Shown here: in pieces, positions 5,774 to 8,135 of the stretch
Layout: every line of letters starts with the position of its first letter
Position numbering within the stretch: the first letter of the stretch is position 1
Source of the DNA: Desulfobacterales bacterium
GTDB taxonomy: Bacteria; Desulfobacterota; Desulfobacteria; Desulfobacterales; C00003060
NCBI GenBank assembly: GCA_030613145.1
Contig: JAUWMM010000063.1
Span: 1-8,135, forward strand
DNA length: 8,135 nt
Direction: 5' to 3'
The notes under the pieces: model-generated
Told to the model about the DNA's origin: nothing
The model's database searches: none
Seen by the model: only the letters and a program-made list of their open reading frames with translations
Translations under genes and position numbers: made by a program

Positions 5774-5948
5774 GCCTTTATTGGCATCGTTGATTGTGTC
5801 GTCTATAGCTTCAATTGTAACACTTTACGAGTCTGAAAAAGCTAAACCGTTGTCAAAATGTAGTCGTCAAAGGGTTGAGAAACAGCTTCCACGCATGATT
5901 CAGGCCTCTATCTCTATGATGTTTTGCACCTCATCTCGACAAGTCTGA
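5751..5948 (+). CDS. Possible overlapping small ORF with TTG start (tentative)
   Basis: A TTG at 5751 lies 6 bases after a strong AGGAGGAGG (5736-5744) inside the end of the preceding small gene. The frame runs 65 residues to TGA at 5948. Its first half is hydrophobic (about residues 8-25), then it becomes basic. It overlaps the upstream ORF by 23 bases and the 3' end of the convergent 549-residue gene by 49 bases. The purine-rich tract may only reflect the Glu codons of the upstream tail. Alternatively a +1 frameshift split an ancestral two-helix protein, since the two hydrophobic parts lie in successive frames. The evidence is weak. Confidence 0.25.
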   Translation: MAGRFHLEPLLASLIVSSIASIVTLYESEKAKPLSKCSRQRVEKQLPRMIQASISMMFCTSSRQV

Positions 5949-7549
5949 GCAAAGTCTTCCGGATAATGACTGATAAGCCACCGCTGTTGACATTCACTAA
6001 AGCCGCCTGGAGACTGGCGATGCTTTGGAAGTAAACAGTAGAGGAGGCGCTGACCACGGTCCGGATTGTCGAATCTCTTGGATATTTCGGTGACATTAAT
6101 CATCTCTGCTCCAAGATTTTCTAATACCTTCATAGCGATCAGTATAACACGATCGAGAGAATGCCGGGTATTGGTGTCTGTCTCGATAATATTTCCATAT
6201 CTTTCCTTTGTCATAATCTGTAATTCGCCCTGGGAACGCTGAGCTTTGGGGACAAAGGCCATTATATTCTCATCTTCGTAGAAAATCAGGTTGCTTTCTT
6301 TGTTTGCTCTGCCGTCTAACCTCCTATTGTTTCGAATGGCTTTAAGGTATGTTTCAAAGAAATCCTGACCGGTCTTCTCTTTGTATTGCTTGGCGAATTG
6401 AGCTACTAGATCTCCTTGAGAATAAGAGCTAATAGTCGACTGACTCAATTCGTTCTCTCCACCTTTAAATCCGGACACACATGAAGGAACAAGTGCAAAC
6501 TGTTGGTGTATTTGTTGGTGTGAGGCATTAAGTCGGTAGCCGGAAGGTGACAAGTCAAAACCAAAGTTTTGACCCCAAATAGTGGCATTGAATGGTAATT
6601 CGAGGCCGCGTTTGTTCTGTTGTTCAATTTTGTCGATGAGAGACAGTCGTAAATCTTCCAATTCATTTTCTGTCAAGGATCGCCTTTTGGCTGGTGCGAC
6701 AATGCCTACTTCTGTCGATAGTTGGACATATATCCTTTGGTAATAAAGGTGGCGGAGACCGATCATATCTTGCTCTGTAAGGGACCCAATCTTATAGCGT
6801 ATGGCATCGTGGGCCATATTTGCTGCGTAATGCCCCCAGGGAATATAGCTGTTTTTTCGTAGGTATTCCCAAATGTGTGTGTCTCCTTCAGTATATTCGC
6901 CGACAATTGGACTATTGCCCTGGGCTCCTGGAACCAGAACCATCTGCTTTTTATATGAATCGGGAAGAAAAAAATTATTAGACACAAGTTCAAATAGAAT
7001 CCAATCTGAAACCGCCGGGCGCAATTCGCCTTTTTCGGTTTTTTCATAGCTAATGCCCCGAGGAATTTCAGTTTTTTGGTCATATTCAAATCTACACGAT
7101 AGCTTCGCCAGCCTTACTAGGAGTTGCGGATCGGTAGATGTCTTAGCTAATGTCAAGAGTAATGGATGTGGTAGACGTTCAATATCCAGATTATCCTTAT
7201 AGGCGAAGCTTTTCGTTGAGAAAAGGCCAGCAGCATGCTCCTTTGCACACTTGAAAGGGTTGCCGGTTTGTAGCATTCGGTCAGCATATGACTTGACAAT
7301 AAAAGTGGTCCCCATGAAAGGGAAGGCATTAGGTATCTCAAAAACCCACGGGGCATCGGAAACATGCACACTGTTTGGCGGGAAGTTGTCTGTATTGCTT
7401 ATACCAATTTTTGCTCGGCCGGAACTGTGTCCCAAGGTCACGATATGATCATTTTCCCGTAGATTAAGAGCGGTAAACCGTGGTTGGTGGATGCCATATA
7501 TGAACTCGGCAGAGGGACCCACGCAGGTTCCGGGAAAGTTCTTGGTCAT
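5900..7549 (-). CDS. HIT/GalT-superfamily-like protein, divergent, substrate unknown
   Basis: The 549-residue protein starts at ATG 7549 with AAGGA 7 bases upstream. It resembles galactose-1-phosphate uridylyltransferase-type enzymes, which move nucleotidyl groups through a histidine intermediate. Visible landmarks are EIPNAFPF at 71-78 (the PN-x-FP strand of GalT folds), YRLNASHQQIHQQFALVPS at 338-356 at the place of the GalT HPHxQ motif, and a C-terminal half opening with IFYEDENIMAFVPKAQRS at 422-439 that looks like a second HIT-type repeat. It ends with GAEMINVTEISKRFD at 480-494 and a SPGGFSE-RW-YPEDF segment at 513-533. In QIHQQ (346-350) the nucleophilic His (H348) and the following Gln (Q350) fit, but the first His, a zinc ligand in E. 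coli GalT, is Gln. No CxxC zinc motif is seen. It is soluble, with no signal peptide. No gal genes are nearby, so a sugar role is unsupported. Confidence 0.6.
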   Translation of the reverse strand: MTKNFPGTCVGPSAEFIYGIHQPRFTALNLRENDHIVTLGHSSGRAKIGISNTDNFPPNSVHVSDAPWVFEIPNAFPFMGTTFIVKSYADRMLQTGNPFKCAKEHAAGLFSTKSFAYKDNLDIERLPHPLLLTLAKTSTDPQLLVRLAKLSCRFEYDQKTEIPRGISYEKTEKGELRPAVSDWILFELVSNNFFLPDSYKKQMVLVPGAQGNSPIVGEYTEGDTHIWEYLRKNSYIPWGHYAANMAHDAIRYKIGSLTEQDMIGLRHLYYQRIYVQLSTEVGIVAPAKRRSLTENELEDLRLSLIDKIEQQNKRGLELPFNATIWGQNFGFDLSPSGYRLNASHQQIHQQFALVPSCVSGFKGGENELSQSTISSYSQGDLVAQFAKQYKEKTGQDFFETYLKAIRNNRRLDGRANKESNLIFYEDENIMAFVPKAQRSQGELQIMTKERYGNIIETDTNTRHSLDRVILIAMKVLENLGAEMINVTEISKRFDNPDRGQRLLYCLLPKHRQSPGGFSECQQRWLISHYPEDFAQTCRDEVQNIIEIEA

Positions 7550-7562
7550 GCTGTTTCCTTTC

Positions 7563-7712
7563 TAGAAGCCATTTCAAAACCTCAGATCGCGTTCGAGGGC
7601 AAGGCTAGAGCCGATGAAAAAGCGCAGCATACACGGGGAGAGTATGTGAGCATTTTGAAGAGGCCCTTAACACAGCCATCGGGCGATAGATGGGCTTTTG
7701 AAATGGCTTCTA
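7563..7712 (-). repeat. 150-base structured element closed by a perfect 17-bp inverted repeat, in the leader of the GalT-like gene
   Basis: TAGAAGCCATTTCAAAA (7563-7579) is the exact reverse complement of 7696-7712. The 116 bases between contain further hairpins: GCCATC/GATGGC with one bulge (7675-7695), CATAC (7628-7632) with GTATG (7642-7646), GGC-TAGA-GCC (7603-7612) and CCTC (7580-7583) with GAGG (7595-7598). The result is a multibranched fold. On the minus strand it lies wholly downstream of the predicted promoter, and its final stem base is only 4 bases from the AAGGA ribosome binding site. The ends read TA...TA, as in elements that duplicate TA, so it may be a MITE of IS630/mariner type. 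It could equally be a regulatory leader RNA. Confidence 0.7.
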
Positions 7713-7736
7713 ATATCGATTTCCGTGCCTAATGGT

Positions 7737-7765
7737 AAAATATCATTTGGCTACAGGTGTGTCAA
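7737..7765 (-). promoter_or_regulatory. Predicted sigma-70 promoter of the GalT-like gene
   Basis: On the minus strand a consensus TTGACA (7765-7760) is followed after exactly 17 bases by TATTTT (7742-7737, 4 of 6 match to TATAAT). The start would fall near 7730, giving a leader of about 180 bases that includes the whole structured element at 7563-7712. Confidence 0.55.
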
Positions 7766-7841
7766 TTTCCTATCATTCTTCACAGACAAACCCCCTAAAA
7801 GAATAAGAGCCGACCCACCACATGTTGTTGCATTTTCTTTC

Positions 7842-7870
7842 TTGACACCCAATGCGTAGTGTTTTATACC
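7842..7870 (+). promoter_or_regulatory. Predicted sigma-70 promoter toward the right edge
   Basis: A consensus TTGACA (7842-7847) is followed after 17 bases by TATACC (7865-7870). The transcript would start near 7877 and run about 155 bases before the ATG at 8031, passing the 7-bp hairpin at 7873-7911. Confidence 0.5.
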
Positions 7871-8030
7871 TCTGCTGAAAAAATGAGGTCTACCAGTATG
7901 CCGGTTCAGCATCGGTGTAGATGACAAATTGAAGCTACTCACGCCCGCATGAAGCGTTTTGAAGAGAGGACGCTAAGGGCTTACGAAAACCATTAGAGGA
8001 TCATTGAACATAGGATTCATTTGAATAGTT

Positions 8031-8135
8031 ATGCGGCATTACCAGGGCGGTACAGATGTTCGTAGGCAGTTCCCGCGAAAAGACTTCTCAAAAAAATTTC
8101 TCAAGGGAAGCCTTTGGCTCTTCTTATGCTTGCTG
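8031..8135 (+). CDS. N-terminus of a probable membrane or secreted protein (truncated by window)
   Basis: The frame is open from ATG at 8031 to the window end, giving 35 codons. An in-frame stop just upstream makes this the first possible start. Residues 1-30 are basic (several R and K), followed by GSLWLFLCLL, which looks like the beginning of a transmembrane helix or an N-terminal anchor. No strong Shine-Dalgarno is present: an AGGA lies about 15 bases upstream, too far to be typical. A promoter-like sequence at 7842-7870 points toward it. With only 35 residues visible I cannot assign a family. Confidence 0.4.
   Translation, partial: MRHYQGGTDVRRQFPRKDFSKKFLKGSLWLFLCLL

Larger units (their letters stand above)
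7713..8030. other. Divergent promoter region, no supported gene
   Basis: This stretch lies between the leader element and the truncated right-edge ORF. It holds two divergent sigma-70-like promoters, described separately, with 76 bases between their -35 boxes. A 7-bp inverted repeat, TGCTGAA (7873-7879) with TTCAGCA (7905-7911), lies just after the plus-strand start. Short ORFs on both strands here lack ribosome binding sites, and I do not support them. Confidence 0.5.

Noticed and set aside
7484..7732. Plus-strand 82-residue ORF
   Set aside because: It overlaps the 5' end of the GalT-like gene and the palindromic element; it looks like a shadow frame with no supported start.
7751..7942. Minus-strand 63-residue ORF
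   Set aside because: It has no Shine-Dalgarno, covers both predicted divergent promoters and shows no recognisable domain or composition.
7949..7996. Short plus-strand ORF of 15 codons (MKRFEERTLRAYENH) in the leader of the right-edge gene, with further in-frame sequence after a TAG
   Set aside because: There is no ribosome binding site. The frame continues only through two TAG codons, and nothing in it suggests pyrrolysine readthrough or a known leader peptide.

Overview
The window looks like bacterial chromosome from a Gram-negative, most likely a Desulfobacterota (former Deltaproteobacteria) lineage. This rests on the gene set and on a three-PASTA protein directly downstream of fmt, an arrangement I associate with that group. 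It is an inference, because no taxonomic search could be run.

Bases 1-4916 are a minus-strand block. Read in transcription order it holds ribF (riboflavin kinase/FAD synthetase), a UPF0104/flippase-like membrane protein and a Nudix hydrolase, tightly packed and probably one operon. A 307-base gap rich in inverted repeats follows, then fmt (Met-tRNA formyltransferase) and a membrane-anchored three-PASTA protein that runs off the left edge.

Bases 4917-5010 are a compact divergent promoter region. It serves ribF on the minus strand and a tRNA-Leu(CAG) gene on the plus strand, and both predicted promoters use the same palindromic TATATA as -10. Downstream of the tRNA lies a non-coding stretch with strong hairpins and an intrinsic terminator-like hairpin. 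A 202-base MITE-like palindromic element has inserted there, with 17/19 matching terminal inverted repeats and a perfect 5-base target duplication, and it left a working copy of the terminator hairpin. Next comes a 70-residue predicted membrane protein whose Shine-Dalgarno sits inside a perfect 7-bp hairpin, and possibly an overlapping second small ORF.

Bases 5900-8135 hold a convergent 549-residue gene (minus strand) that looks like a remote member of the HIT/galactose-1-phosphate uridylyltransferase superfamily with a modified active-site motif. Its predicted sigma-70 promoter lies upstream of a 150-base structured element closed by a perfect 17-bp stem, whose end abuts the ribosome binding site. 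A second sigma-70-like promoter points the other way, toward the start of a truncated plus-strand ORF at the right edge.

The left half is housekeeping: cofactor synthesis, translation initiation, envelope and nucleotide hygiene. The right half, from the tRNA onward, is accessory in character, with small or poorly known genes, two candidate non-autonomous mobile elements and structured leaders.
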